Shown here in pieces: positions 36,473 to 48,071 of a stretch of DNA of 64,000 bases. The notes below the pieces were generated by a model. It saw nothing but the letters and a program-made list of their open reading frames with translations. It was not told the origin of the DNA and did not search any database. The DNA comes from Tethya wilhelma. Its lineage: Eukaryota; Porifera; Demospongiae; Tethyida; Tethyidae. The stretch lies in the NCBI GenBank assembly GCA_964030475.1, contig CAXIPT010000007.1, forward strand, positions 3,542,752 to 3,606,751, in the 5' to 3' direction. The stretch's first letter is position 1; every line of letters begins with the position of its first letter. A program made the position numbers and the translations under genes.

Positions 36473-36927
36473 ATGCCTATTGGAAAGATCGCATCAACAT
36501 CAGGGAAGGGTGCAGACTACTCTGCCGGCAGTGTAAATATCGACCATTCCACAACAAAGAGTGAGTTCAGTTCATTCAATGCATGGTTGTACAAATTTTA
36601 TACACGTGTTCTAAAATTTGTCAAGCCCTGTATTTACATTTGTCGTTTCAATGGATAGGTGGTGGAAAGGCTGTGACTGGATATCAAAAGAGCGATGCAC
36701 AACACTCGTATGGAGCTGGTGCTGTGAATATCAAAGCCGCAACTGATGTCCCCAAAGTGAAGGAAAACCTTACCGTAGGCAAAGGAGAGGGTGCTGGCAC
36801 CTCAAATTATGGTGCTGGAGCAGTTGGCGTGGAGTCTGCTATAAAGGCACCCAAGATTAAGCACGAAGGTCTCGGCCAGGTAGACAGGAAGCAAGAACAA
36901 GTGTATGAAAAGAAGGATGAGCAGTAA
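36473..36927 (+). CDS. Small Gly/Ala/Lys-rich protein with three YGAGAVN-type repeats
   Basis: Two exons (36473-36560 and 36659-36927, GTGAGT/ATAG borders, phase 1) give 118 residues. Three imperfect repeats are visible: YSAGSVNIDHS, YGAGAVNIKAA and YGAGAVGVESA, separated by Lys-rich spacers, with a charged tail ending EKKDEQ. There is no signal peptide or membrane segment. Composition is hydrophilic and probably disordered. I do not recognise the family. Its phase-consistent intron and repeat conservation argue for a real gene rather than a chance ORF. Confidence 0.7.
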
Positions 36928-37343
36928 AGCCCGATGATTCACTCGTATGTACTGTAGACTCGTTAAATAATTAATGCATGCATGCAAGGACTGGGGCCCA
37001 TACTTCCTTTTTTTTTTTTCTCTAGAACTCTTTTGTGTACTGCATTTTACTTTATAAAATAGCTGTGTTGTCTGTACTGTGCATGACCATATTTTAGGCT
37101 TGATATCAGTCTATATGAATTAATTTATTTTCTCTATTCAAAAAATCAAGAGCAAAATGTGTACAGACAGGTCAGCAAAATGGTGTAGGTAGGTAGATAA
37201 AAAAAGAAAAAAAAAAAAAGAAAAAAAGACACACCTGTAAACAAACAAGTGATAATGATTACAACATTGTGCTGGAAAAATGTGACATTGTTTTAGTGTT
37301 GTAAGTAAATTCCGCCAAAGGAGTGTATATTATCACTGCATAT

Positions 37344-40300
37344 TTAGTAATCTTCACTGCTACTGGAAGTGCTGTAGAGGAGAGAGAAAGAGAGAGAAAA
37401 GGGGTGAAGGTTAGCACACAAACAAGTGGGTGGATCTCAATTCATTCCTGCACAAGTCAATGAATATAATGCTATGCAATTCACCACACCTCAGCACTCA
37501 TGAATTATGTAGAATAATATAATTGCCATAAACATCCACAGTGTACATATATGAGCATGCATGCATTTCTAGTGGGCCAACTTAACACATGCTAATATCA
37601 TACCTGTAACGAGTGGGACTCTTAGATTGATTTTTCTTTGTGTATTGCTTTCTTGCTTGATCTCGGCTCCTGCTGTCATCCCTGGCTCTTCTGTGTCTCA
37701 CTGGGCTCCTGCTGTCATCCCTGGCTCTCCTGTGTCTCACTGGGCTCCTACTGTCACCTCTACCTCTCCTTATTCTTTCTGGGCTCCCGCTGTCATCTCT
37801 GGCTCTGATTCTTTCTGGGCTGCTGTCATCCCTGGCTCTCCTGTGTCTCACTGGGCTCCTGCTGTCGTCCCTGGCTCTCCTGGGTCTCACTGGGCTCCTG
37901 CTATCATCCCTAGCTCTCCTGGGTCTCACTGGGCTCCTGCTGTCATCTCTGGCTCTCCTGTGTCTCACTGGGCTCCTGCTGTCATCCCTGGCTCTCCTGT
38001 GTCTCACTGGGCTCCTGCTGTCATCCCTGGCTCTCCTGTGTCTCACTGGGCTCCTGCTGTCATCCCTAGCTCTCGTGGGTCTCACTGGGCTCCTGCTGTC
38101 ATCCCTAGCTCTCCTGGCTCTCACTGGGCTCCAGCGGTCATCTCTAGCTCTTACTGGGCTTCTGCTGTCATCCCTGGCTCTCCTGGGTCTCACTGGGCTC
38201 CTGCTACCATCCCTAGCTCTTGTGGGTCTCACTGGGCTCCGGCTGTCATCTCTAGCTCTCACTGGGCTCCTGCTGTCATCCCTAGCTCTCCTGGGTCTCA
38301 CTGGGCTCCTGCTGTCATCCCTGGCTCTCCTGGGTCTCACTGGGCTCCTGCTGTCATCCCTAGCTCTCCTGTGACTCCTTTTGTCCCCTCTCCCATCTCT
38401 TCTGTGTTCATTTAAGCTCCTATTATCTCTGTGGTATTCATGTACATCTGGATTCTGGTTGTCTTCCCTAGCTCTAGCTCGCCTGTTTCTATCCTGGCCT
38501 CTCTGCACAATCGGTTGATGCTTGTCTCTCTTGGAAACTTGTGGGCTCTCACTGCGATCAGATGAATGAGGACTTCTTGAGAGATGCTCTCTTCTACTAC
38601 CCAAAAAACCCGGACTCTTGTCATCTCTTCTTTGTGTTTCAGTTGGTGTAGCTGGAGGGGAGGGCTGAGACTGTTTGGAGTTTTTATGCGATTTTGCACG
38701 TTTCTTCTCAGGGACAGGGCTCTGTACACCACCACTTGCACTATCCTCATCGCTGGTGTCAGTAGACCTACTGCTACTCTTTCCCCGTCCCTCGTCAGAT
38801 GGTGATGGTGAGCTATGGTGGTGTCGACGCTTCCTCTTGAGAGGAGGCCGAGAGAGAGACGGTGATGTTGACTTTGAAGCATGGTGATGTTTACGTTTGC
38901 CCTTTCTGCTTAAGTGTTCCCCTTTCTCAACAGCCTCTGGAGATAGTGATTTTCTTTTCAGTTTCTTTACTTCTTTTCTCTTTGAAGCCTTTTCCCTGTG
39001 TGTTTATTTGTGCATATAAAGCAACATGAGTGTGACATACAGTCACAGATACATTGTACACATGTTAGTACACACACATCTGATTAGCAAAGATTACTGG
39101 ATTACTTACACACTTCTGTCTCTCTTCCTTTTCGGGCCAGGTGAGGTTGAAGCCCTAAGCCAGGTACAGCAACAAGATTTGTCAATTTGTATAGCTACAT
39201 GTGTTTCAAGTGCTTTGTACAGTCTTAATACCTCTTTCTCTTGTGTTTGGTGGAATCATGACCTTTGTGACCTCTGTGATGGTGATGACGGGAGCTGGAA
39301 AGGAATTAGTACACAAAAACATTACAGTTACTTGATGCATGGAAATGTACACTGTCATGCAGCAAACATGACTTGCATCTTTAAAGATTAATTACACTAG
39401 TAATCCATTCTGAATTACTTCAACACTTAAAGGTTTCAGCCAAACAAGGCTATACTACTGCCACATACACACAGACATACACTGATTTACATGTGTAGGT
39501 CAGGAACATTCCAGTGGCAGGTGACCAATGGATACCATACAAGGTATCTCTACTGTAGACACAACAGCAAAAGAAAATTATCATAACTAGCCCAAACCTC
39601 TTTTTAGTCTTCTTTCTCTTTCTCTCCTCTTCTTCGCTGGAGGAGCTACTCTCAGAGAGCTCACTCTCACTGGACTCATCTTCACTCTCACTCTCACTCT
39701 CTTCAGACTCAGACTCTGAGCTGCTCTTCTTTCTCTTGCGAGACTTCAGCTTCCTGTAGAGGTCATTGTTGGTTGATACCACAATACAAGCCAAGGCTAC
39801 ACACAGGTGTGTAGCCTGCTCAGGGAAACAACATATATTCTGGTACATGCACCTAGTTACCATTAGCAGGTGTCACACCATCAGACCACAATTAAAGCTG
39901 GCTCTCCTTAGCAATGAAACCAAGTTCAAACCTTGGGATACTGGGGAGGTTGGTTAGAAGGAAGGGGGGGGGGGGGGGNGTTGTACGCTAACACATTCAA
40001 GCTAAACCAAGCATGTACCAGTTCGACAGCCAGATGTTTGTGGCCTAATATAGTTGGCAGATCTATTCACAATCATAGCCTAAGAAACATTTGGGGGGTA
40101 ATGTGGTACATGAACAAGTTGGCCTTATTCAGATGGTACTTGCACAAAGAGTCACGATTTATTGAGCAAATCTAATGAACCAGTGTAAAACAATAGCCCA
40201 CTTGACGTGACTTGATGATAATGAGCCACTTATTACTAAAGCTACTGATGCATGTTGCTGCCCTCAAGTCAAGTGTTGGCATGACAATACCAATTGGCAA

Positions 40301-43300
40301 GTTCTTTAGATCTCTTGAATACAATTTCTATGAAACAACATTAAAAAAAATCACACCGAAGGCTTTTAGGGTGTAACCAGAAGTGACACATACATACAGT
40401 TTCCATTCTGTGCATACTCGATAGGAATCCTGATATTACTAGGATTGAAAGTATGCTCTGTTCTCTCAATGTTGAGTACTCTCCTATCTCTAGCCAAAAC
40501 TTTCTTTCTGAAAAACAGAAACAGAGTCCCATGGAAAGAAAGACTTACTGTAATTGCTGAGTCTGCAAGTAGAAATGGTTTTGAAGTGTTATTCATGTAG
40601 ATCACGTGGCGTACCATAGGAAAACAAAAGGGAGCATAGTACATGTAACTCAGTGTGAAGGCTATAAAACTGCTTCCGTGGCCTATGAGCTACCAATGAT
40701 AAGTGTATCATAACAGTCAACCATAGTTGTGTACCATAACTACTGTAAAAGAGCACGAGTAAAATTCCCAATAACAACAGAGAATGTTTATACAATGATA
40801 CTATGGAAGTAGTGTTGTTGTTGCTTTAAGCATTGCAATTGACCCTTTGGAGTGATTGTACAGTACTACACAAGTTATGTAGGATTGGTGATTTCTTGAA
40901 TGATTTCTATAAGGCACAGTGGCATTTCTAAATTATATTGGTGAATAGTTTCTAACCAAGTAGGGGGGTCTGTGGTATTCTCCCCCAGACAATTTTGATA
41001 TTCTACATTCTCTGGGGTGTATTCTGGACCTCCTGAAGCTTTGAATCAATATAATAATAATATTATTATTATAGTTTCAGAGTCAGAATGCTGGAGTACT
41101 TCAAGCTGGATTGATGTGGTTGATCTTTTAGATGGCACAGCTTGAAAAAGTCTAGCAAAGCTAGTTTCTTTGTCACAGCTAAACTGACTCGCTCAGTAAA
41201 CACATAGTACGTATGCAGGTGGCTTGGCCACACCCTCAAGAGGGCCTTTATTAGAGTTTGTGTTAGTTGGTCAGTGACTAGTGTAGCAAGGCTTTGACTG
41301 GAGTGACAGTGTTAAGATCTACAGGGCAACTGTAAATTATAGTCTGAAGTATATAATATGCCCCTGAGGCAAAACGAATAGAGAAAGAGAAAAATGGCCT
41401 CGTTCCCAGCTCTCCCCTTTGACCTATCATTCATGGAAAGGAAGGTGAAAGGTCAAAAGAGATGCTGGGAACAGGCTAAGAGAAAAGAGCACTATACTCT
41501 AAATAGCCAACAGTCAACAGAACAAACAGTTATTATGCACCTACATCAGCTACACTAGGATAGTCCACAGCAATAATGAGAGAGCTCCTATACCCATACT
41601 GTTGCATAGAGCCACAGCTAGGAGTGAGGTTATAAGTGCATGTAGATTGCAGACACTTTCCACTTCAATCTCTGACATTCCATAATAACTCTGCCATAAT
41701 ATGTAGATGCTACAAACCACTTACTCTTGCAGTTGCTTCTCCCTCTCAGCCTTGGCCTCGGCAGTCCTCAATGCCTGTGCTACAGGATCAAATGCACTAC
41801 CATCCACATAGTCATCTCGGATCTTGAAAGCAGCTCTGAGCTGCTCCTTCTTCTGCTGGGAGACCTCAGCTATACGATGAGAGTCACTTGCATCTGAGGA
41901 GGCAAGGGGGGCTGTCTTATAACCCTCTGAGGTCAGGTTGGCTCTTAGCTCAGACACTTTATCATCGACTTCCTGTTCTGAGTACCTAAAGAAGTGTGTG
42001 GAGAATGAAAATACTGTAGATTGGGAATTTTCGCCTCTAAAAATTTTCGCCACACACACACGAGTAGTGAAATTAAATGCATGAATATTTAAAACATGTG
42101 GTAATCCGGTCAAAGTGGCAAAAACTAAACAAGTGAAAATTTCCCGATCTATGGCATACACAGAGTTGCACTATTCCTTGAATGCTAGAGAAGAGAGTAA
42201 CCCCCAGGTTACGTAGTAGCTAATACAAGGGTTCAGAGTTAAATATCACGCTTGCAGCCTTCCAAAATTCTTCCAGAATGGGAGTTATTATTGTAATTAG
42301 TGACCTGACAGCTGATGGCTCAAAGTTAAAATGTTAATTAACATTCCAGAGTAAGCGTATAATATAGCAGGCTCTGCAAATGACAGAGAGAGATATTAAA
42401 AAAGAACAGCCTACAAACCAATTAACAGTGCTAACTTTAAAAAATGTCTTTGGAGATACTGTAAACAAACCCAATCACTGACCTAGCTATGCCTCACTAG
42501 TATGTACATATAAGGTGGGCATGTCTCTCATGGAGTGCCTTCTGCAAGGGGTAGTCACACACACTCCACGTATGTTGCGACCAGGATCAAAAGGAATCAG
42601 ACATCAAAGCGGATTTTCAACACGAATCAAGATCAAGAATGCTGTAATTATTATGACCTAATAGATACTGTTGTAATTTCAAAATTTCCTTCGTAATGAG
42701 AGAAATATGTTATAGTTAATGCACAGTAGCAGGGAATCATGGCAATAAACGTCCGATGCCCGAGGGCGAGGATGTTTATTGCAATAATTCCCAGCTCTGC
42801 TCCAGTTTTCAGTTGTTGGATTCATTTTGAAAGAAGAAGAAAAAAAAAATATAGTGAGTTTCTTGTCTGCCACTCTACCTGGTTTCTACAGTCCTCAAAG
42901 TTCTCCTCCTTTGTCCAGAAAAAGAGCTCGAACTACTCGAGCAATTTAAACGTATCCAGAAAACTCAGTAAACTATGCTACTTACAGTGGTGTACTTCAG
43001 AATAATAGTGGCTTGGTGTTTAGTAGTCTACGCTAAGCCTGAACAATCGACAAAAAGTACTAAACTCTCCTACAAAAGTGGCAGGTGCTAAAACTTGGCG
43101 TTGCTTCATCTTTTTTCCATCAGTCTTCTTGCGTGTTTAATGGTTCAAGGTTCAATTTAATTGCGTTACCAAACCCAACCCACTTGTTACCCATGACTGA
43201 GCAGTAATTCTTTACTGTGTGCAAAGCATTGCTGCAATGTTACATTGTAGCTTGTAAAATTTTCTTTCTCTTAGAAACAACAGCCAGTCATCTTAGAAAT

Positions 43301-44188
43301 AATATGCAAATTAGATAGAAACAATATGCAAATTAGTTCCTGCTGTTGAGTAAAGCTGCATTCTTATTGGTCATTGTACTACAAGTCAGAGCCTAGGGGA
43401 GGGAAAATATGGCTCATATTTTCCCTTGTAGCCCTGAGGGAGGGAAAATATACTAGTTAAACCCCACCTGTTACTGTACTGAGACTATGGCAAGTGGGAT
43501 CTATGTATGTATACGGTTAATAGAGCAAGCTCAGCTTGTGAGTGAGAATTCAATGATTCATTGCCAGTCTGAATTGATGCAGATGACATTGTTACTTCAG
43601 TATACAACTAGTACTAGCACTGAATTCATGTTTTACATAGCCAGTTCCATCTCAAACTGAATAAGTGCAGTTAGTTGCATGCATCTTGCATGTGCAACTG
43701 CCCGAGGGTCAAAGTTCATTGATCAAGAGCTAGTTTTGTCTTCGGTCAAAGGACCATTTTTACTGTAGATCAAGTGATCAAGATGCTTTTAGTGGATCAA
43801 GACTCTTGATCCTGGTTGCAAACAGAATCATACGTGCAGTGAGAGTGACAACGTACCCCTTGCTACTATTACCTATTCAGACTACATGAAACATTGTATG
43901 CATGCAACACAAGAACAATAGTAGTAGAGAAAGAGAGAAAGTAGCGTACCCTTGTTCTTCTAGCTTTTCTTGAAGTTGCAGACATTTCAACTCTATACTT
44001 CTCTTCCACTGATGTTCCAGGATCTCTTGATTAGGAGGTCTGTTTAATGAACGATCTAGACGAGCCAAGTCAGCATCACTCTTGTAATCCACTCTTTCCT
44101 TCTTGTGTTTCAGGGCAGCAAAATTCCTCTGCACGTACCCACTAGTGCCAGAACCACGAGGTGTTGTTAGACCAATGCCGTTGTACAT
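37344..44188 (-). CDS. SRRM2: Serine/arginine repetitive matrix protein 2-like splicing factor (cwf21 domain)
   Basis: Seven phase-consistent exons (44188-43950, 41985-41725, 39753-39598, 39294-39232, 39154-39110, 38995-37604, 37371-37344) encode 727 residues. The start MYNGIGLTTPRGSGTSGYVQ is nearly identical to human SRRM2 and carries the N-terminal spliceosome-binding part of Cwc21/SRRM2; ELKCLQLQEKLEEQGY begins the cwf21 helix and RAAFKIRDDYVDGSAFDP is also conserved. Then come an acidic/Ser block, a basic block and a long RS-type domain. The known role is in the catalytic spliceosome and nuclear speckles. The protein is far shorter than human SRRM2 (about 2,750), with the RS region replaced by a regular RARDDSRSPVR repeat. 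Confidence 0.93.
37650..38395 (-). repeat. In-frame peptide repeat RRARDDSRSPVRP/H in SRRM2-like exon 6
   Basis: About 18 tandem units of 10-13 residues, mostly RARDDSRSPVR with an RRH, RRP or TR spacer, encoded by units of about 39 bp with some 30-bp variants. Each unit keeps the SRSP phospho-site and a DD pair. Most units differ at only one or two bases, implying recent expansion or homogenisation. The plus-strand open frame across it is merely the mirror image of the repeat. Confidence 0.9.
39963..39980. repeat. G homopolymer with an N
   Basis: A run of G with one N at 39979 in an SRRM2-like intron. No duplicated flanks are visible, so this N differs from those at 4779, 24246 and 31798. 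Confidence 0.85.
41398..41483. mobile_element. Short foldback of the CCTCGTTCCCAG family
   Basis: CCTCGTTCCCAGCTCTCCCC and the reverse complement of the right end (TAGCCTGTTCCCAGCATCTC) are related inverted ends, with TTTGACCT blocks inside each arm. It shares these blocks with the element at 19701-20088 and looks like a strongly deleted copy. Confidence 0.5.
42011..42158. mobile_element. MITE-like repeat, TGTAGATTGGGAATTTTCGCC ends
   Basis: The left end GTAGATTGGGAATTTTCGC is mirrored by GTGAAAATTTCCCGATCTA on the right. Diverged relatives are at 10930-11050 (GTAGATCGGGAAATTTCCAC), 5205-5290, 15235-15305 and 59040-59220, the middle two sharing GCAAGAATT...GTTGATTG. This is a dispersed AT-rich foldback family, here in SRRM2-like intron 1. 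Confidence 0.55.
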
Positions 44189-45052
44189 GCTTATGAGCTA
44201 TTCAAGATAAAAGAGTGTAGTGTGCATCAATTGGAAATCACAGCACCACATGATCATTTTACATCTCCTACGAGATGTCCCATTTTAACACGTACAGGTG
44301 AATACGACAAATAACTTACTTTTAAAGTATCTTTCCGCTACAAAATGAGGTTGTCAGAACGAGGCTTGCACTATGGCAAAATAAGTTTACCCGCGCTAAA
44401 TAAAAGTTTACGCGCGTTAAAATTAAGTAACTCGTCAAACTGCTCGCGCGTATCCTACGTATATTCGCGTATTTGGTTGAGTTGTGAGCATGCGCATTGT
44501 AGCTATTGAAAGGTATACTAATATAGTGTAGAAAGGGAAGAACGAAACTGACTAAACTTGAAATGGCCTCGTGTGAGGAAATTCATATAGGCAAGTTTTA
44601 TAATTTGCTTGCTAATTGGTCAAAAAATGATGGATATAATTATAGTGACATGTTGCCCACGTGAGACACGCCCACTGGTACCATGGTTAATTGTGCGCAT
44701 AGTACCATAAAATTAATTTATGTGAAAATTAATACTAACAACTGTAGCTAAGTATTCCAATGGAATAATTTATCACATTATGTTACTTTATTTCCAGGTT
44801 ACTGTAAATCTTATACCACTTATGGATGACGAGCAGTTGGTATTGCTTGGGGTTGCCCTACTGAGGAACTACTGCCGAAAAAAAAAGGTATGTTGGTCAA
44901 AAGAAATATTTGTTTTCCTTCTTGCATGTTTCTATATTAGAGAATAGCTGTTACAAGTCTCGTAAGGTATATAGCCCAAATGTTAAGTTATAGGCAGGTA
45001 TGGATTAACATAATTATTAACGTGACTGTGACAGCATTGATTATATATTCTC

Positions 45053-45055
<3 letters not shown>

Positions 45056-45102
<47 letters not shown>
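45056..45102. repeat. TA microsatellite
   Basis: An uninterrupted AT run of about 45 bp just before the CCCAG acceptor at 45107-45111. Shorter TA runs occur at 23788-23803, 55788-55804, 58321-58339 and 61908-61918. Confidence 0.9.
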
Positions 45103-45105
<3 letters not shown>

Positions 45106-46047
45106 TTCCCAGCTCAAAGTGAAGTAAATACTGAAACAAAGAGGCTGTTTCAAGGGCAATCCTCTTCTTCAGCTCCAGATGATCCTAGTTCTCGATCTTT
45201 GTTGGCAAAAGCCAACAAAATGATTGCACAGTTAAGCTAGGTCTGACCCTCTAGCACAAACAGAGCAGCATACTAAGAAGAGAAAACATGCATAATCTTG
45301 TTCACAGTTTTCTCGTCAGTTCCAGCGAAACCTGGTCGTTATTGACTATCAAGGCGAAAATCAGAGCGTGCAACAGCCATTGAGAGATTATGATAAGATT
45401 TATGAGGGCATGGTTATGCTCAACGGATTGATGTCTGAGGATGATGTTAGAAGTGAGATAGTTTCCTTGGTGAAGTGCAAGAAATCAAACTTTCATTTGT
45501 TTGATAACTTGATGGAGAATTTTGTTAAATGCACAAATAGACGGGTTCGTGTTCCTGATGGAACAGTTGTATGTGATGGTGAGGGAGTAAAGAGTCTCTA
45601 CAGGAGTGGTGCTATTATGTCGGGTTGACACGTTCATTTTCAGTGGTATGTACGTACTTAGCTCAAGAGAGCAAAATTTATTCACTTGCTGCATGTAGTG
45701 CTTTAGGCATACATACTACTGGTGGTAATGTCATGGATGAAATTTTAAAATTTGTGCTGATTAGGTTACAAGAAAGGGGTATAAGATATTAAACTAAGTT
45801 ATTATGGATAGAAGCATCTTCTAGATAAAGTACAATAACATTGCATGGTAATGATTGATATAATTTTTAGCTATTGGTATAAGTATAAAGGGACATTTTA
45901 ATGTATAATAATCTCTTTATATTTGGGACAGGAATACCAGTCAAAAGATTCTCCTCCGTTACCTTCTGTGCCATGGAATCTTGCATGGTGTGCCAGTTGC
46001 TCATCCTATCACATCTGTAGTGATATCAACTAGCTCCATGGTATCTA

Positions 46048-46300
46048 CCACTGCTCCAATCTTCTCTGTGCTACCGAGCACTGCTCTGATTTCCTCTCTG
46101 CTAGCTACAACTGCCCCAATCTCCTCTGTGTTACAGACCATGCACTGCTCCAATCTCCTCTGTGTTACAGACCATGCACTGCTCCAATCTCCTCTGTGTT
46201 GCAGACCACTGCTGCAATCTTAATTGATCCTCTGTGTTGCAGACCACTGCTCCAATCTCCTCTGTTTTGCAGACCACTGCTCCGATACTAGCTACCACTA
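46048..46300. repeat. Minisatellite of about eight 30-38 bp units
   Basis: The unit CACTGCTCCAATCTCCTCTG followed by TGTT(A/G)CAGAC is repeated about eight times with decay at both ends. On the plus strand it reads as Thr/Ser-rich peptide (TTAPISSV) for the first units, then shifts frame because unit lengths are not all multiples of three. It lies within the broken gene. Confidence 0.85.
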
Positions 46301-46769
46301 CTCCAAACACCACTATCAACACTTCTGTTGTGATGTCAGTTACCACTACAGTTAGTAGTTGATCCACAGAGGCAAGTGTACATAATAGTGACTAAATATT
46401 TAAATTGGTGGATTAGTTTGTGTTGCATGGATTCTAGTATTGAGCACTGAAGTATAAAGATATGGATCAAATTAGACTCAATATTAATCATGACTGCTAT
46501 TGTCTTATTTTCAAGTACTAATTGTGTTGGGTTGTTTAATTTTTTTAGAGATCGAGTATACATAGAAATTTTGAGCTTGGACAGTGACGATTGTACTTTA
46601 GACTGTTTAGAGGATTCTAGTGTTCAACAAGCCATTCAAGAAAATGTTGCCAATAATTTCAGTCGATTATCAGGACTTTTCGCTTATCTGGCAGGCTTCC
46701 AGTACAAAAGTGTCCGGATAACCGAGGTTCTACAAATTGGGGAGGCTCAAAAAAGGCCGCTTGACTAGT

Positions 46770-47970
46770 AAAACCAACACCACCCACACTTCATTTTCAT
46801 TGCAACAAACACACATGTACAGATCAGTTTTGAGCTCTGTAGCTCAATCCATGTGGACACGAGAGGTATGTATTGGTGTTTTTGAAGGTTAATGATTAAT
46901 GATATCGGTCAACACCTGCAAAACCAGTCAATGGCTTTGATTACTTTCGACTCTGTCAGATTGCACTTTATCATGTGTAGTGCCTAATTTCAGTACAACA
47001 AAACAGAAATAACGATGGCCGCTTTGATTGCTTAAATTCATTTCTGCTCGATTACAGCATAACATGTGTCCGATGCCATTAATTCCCATACAACAGGCTG
47101 TCAGAAAAATAGATGGCTTTGATTGCCTTCGATGAAGTGTGGGTGGTGTTGTTTTCACAAGCTGAGTCTCCATTAGTGTTGTTTAAGGGAATGAAGAGTG
47201 ATCTTTGATAACACTTGGATTGAGGTACAGAGCTCAAAACTGATCTCTGTGTTTGTTACAATGAATGTGAAGTGTGGATGGTGTTGGTTTCACTAGCTGA
47301 GTTTCCATTGATGTTTCCAAAGGACAACAGCCTGTTGTATGGGAATTAATGGCATCGGTATTCAATGATATGGCCTTGATTGACTTCGATTTTTCTCGAT
47401 TGCTCTCTAGCATCTTTTGTACTTCACATCATTACCACAAAATAGAAATTATATAATGGAATTGAATGCCTTCGATTATTCTCGATTACACTGAAATATG
47501 TGTTGTTCCTAGTAGTTAATATGCACTCTTCTATATGTTGTGCCTAATGTGACAATAATAAATTCTTTTATTTTGGAGACATTAATAACAATTACCATTT
47601 TCAATGTAACAATTCATATACCCAATTCATTCAACAACTAAAACTGATTAATAAGGCCATGGTGATTACACATACCATATAGATCGAACATTGCATAGAG
47701 CAGATGTCATTGAGAAGCTATTGATCCAATTATATGCATAGCATTTACACAACTAGATAAAAATCAATGGCTTTGATGGCCTTCAATTCCGATGGTAGTG
47801 ACATTACCCATGACACATGTTATGGTGCAATTGAGCAGAATCTGTGTTGTGCCTAACATCAGTACGGACAAAATAGAAAATCAATCAAATCGATGGCTTT
47901 GATTGATTTTCTATACGTCGTTGTGGTCCACACTTCACATTCACTGATAACAAAGAGAACATTAATGGAG
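46770..47970. repeat. Mosaic of direct and inverted short repeats
   Basis: No gene is seen. Bases 46776-46850 are repeated in inverse at 47222-47295 (ends CCAACACCA/TGGTGTTGG, core GATCAGTTTTGAGCTCTGTA). CCGATGCCATTAATTCCCAT near 47069 is inverted at 47338-47357. GAAGTGTGG(G/A)TGGTGTTG recurs directly at 47131 and 47271. A phrase close to ATGGCTTTGATTGCCTTCGA recurs at 46931, 47111, 47371, 47767 and 47890. The arms overlap rather than nest, so this looks like repeated insertion or rearrangement of one element. Confidence 0.7.
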
Positions 47971-48071
47971 ATGATTCATAAAGCAAACATATAAATAACC
48001 CAATTAAATTTATTATTAGTGTGGTAAATTCTAACAATAGAATGCTTTCTGTTTTGTGTCATAATTCAATA

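Larger units (their letters stand above)
44563..46768 (+). pseudogene. Broken plus-strand gene, possibly a ubiquitin-ligase-like family member
   Basis: Segments: MASCEEIHI at 44563; LVLLGVALLRNYCRKKK within 44822-44887 (donor GTATGT); an exon at 45112-45240 (KRLFQGQSSSSAPDDPSSRS, then LLAKANKMIAQLS); and 45308-45628 (RNLVVIDYQGENQS). Between the last two, a one-base frame change followed by one TAA (45292-45294) separates otherwise continuous reading (ARSDPLAQTEQHTKKRKHA, stop, SCSQFSRQF), so one ancestral exon appears broken twice. A further open segment at 46547-46768 (DRVYIEILSLDSDDCTLDCL) may be a later exon. I have a weak impression of the amino-terminal part of G2E3-like HECT ligases of sponges and cnidarians; the HECT domain itself is absent. 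A polymorphic or unannotated intron could also explain the break. Confidence 0.5.

Noticed and set aside
37650..38395. Regularly spaced repeats resembling a CRISPR array
   Set aside because: Units are contiguous coding repeats in an animal gene with no unique spacers.
37627..38415. 262-codon plus-strand open frame with SHWAPAVIPGSP repeats
   Set aside because: It is the exact antisense of the SRRM2-like RS repeat, which has phase-consistent exons and a conserved N-terminus.
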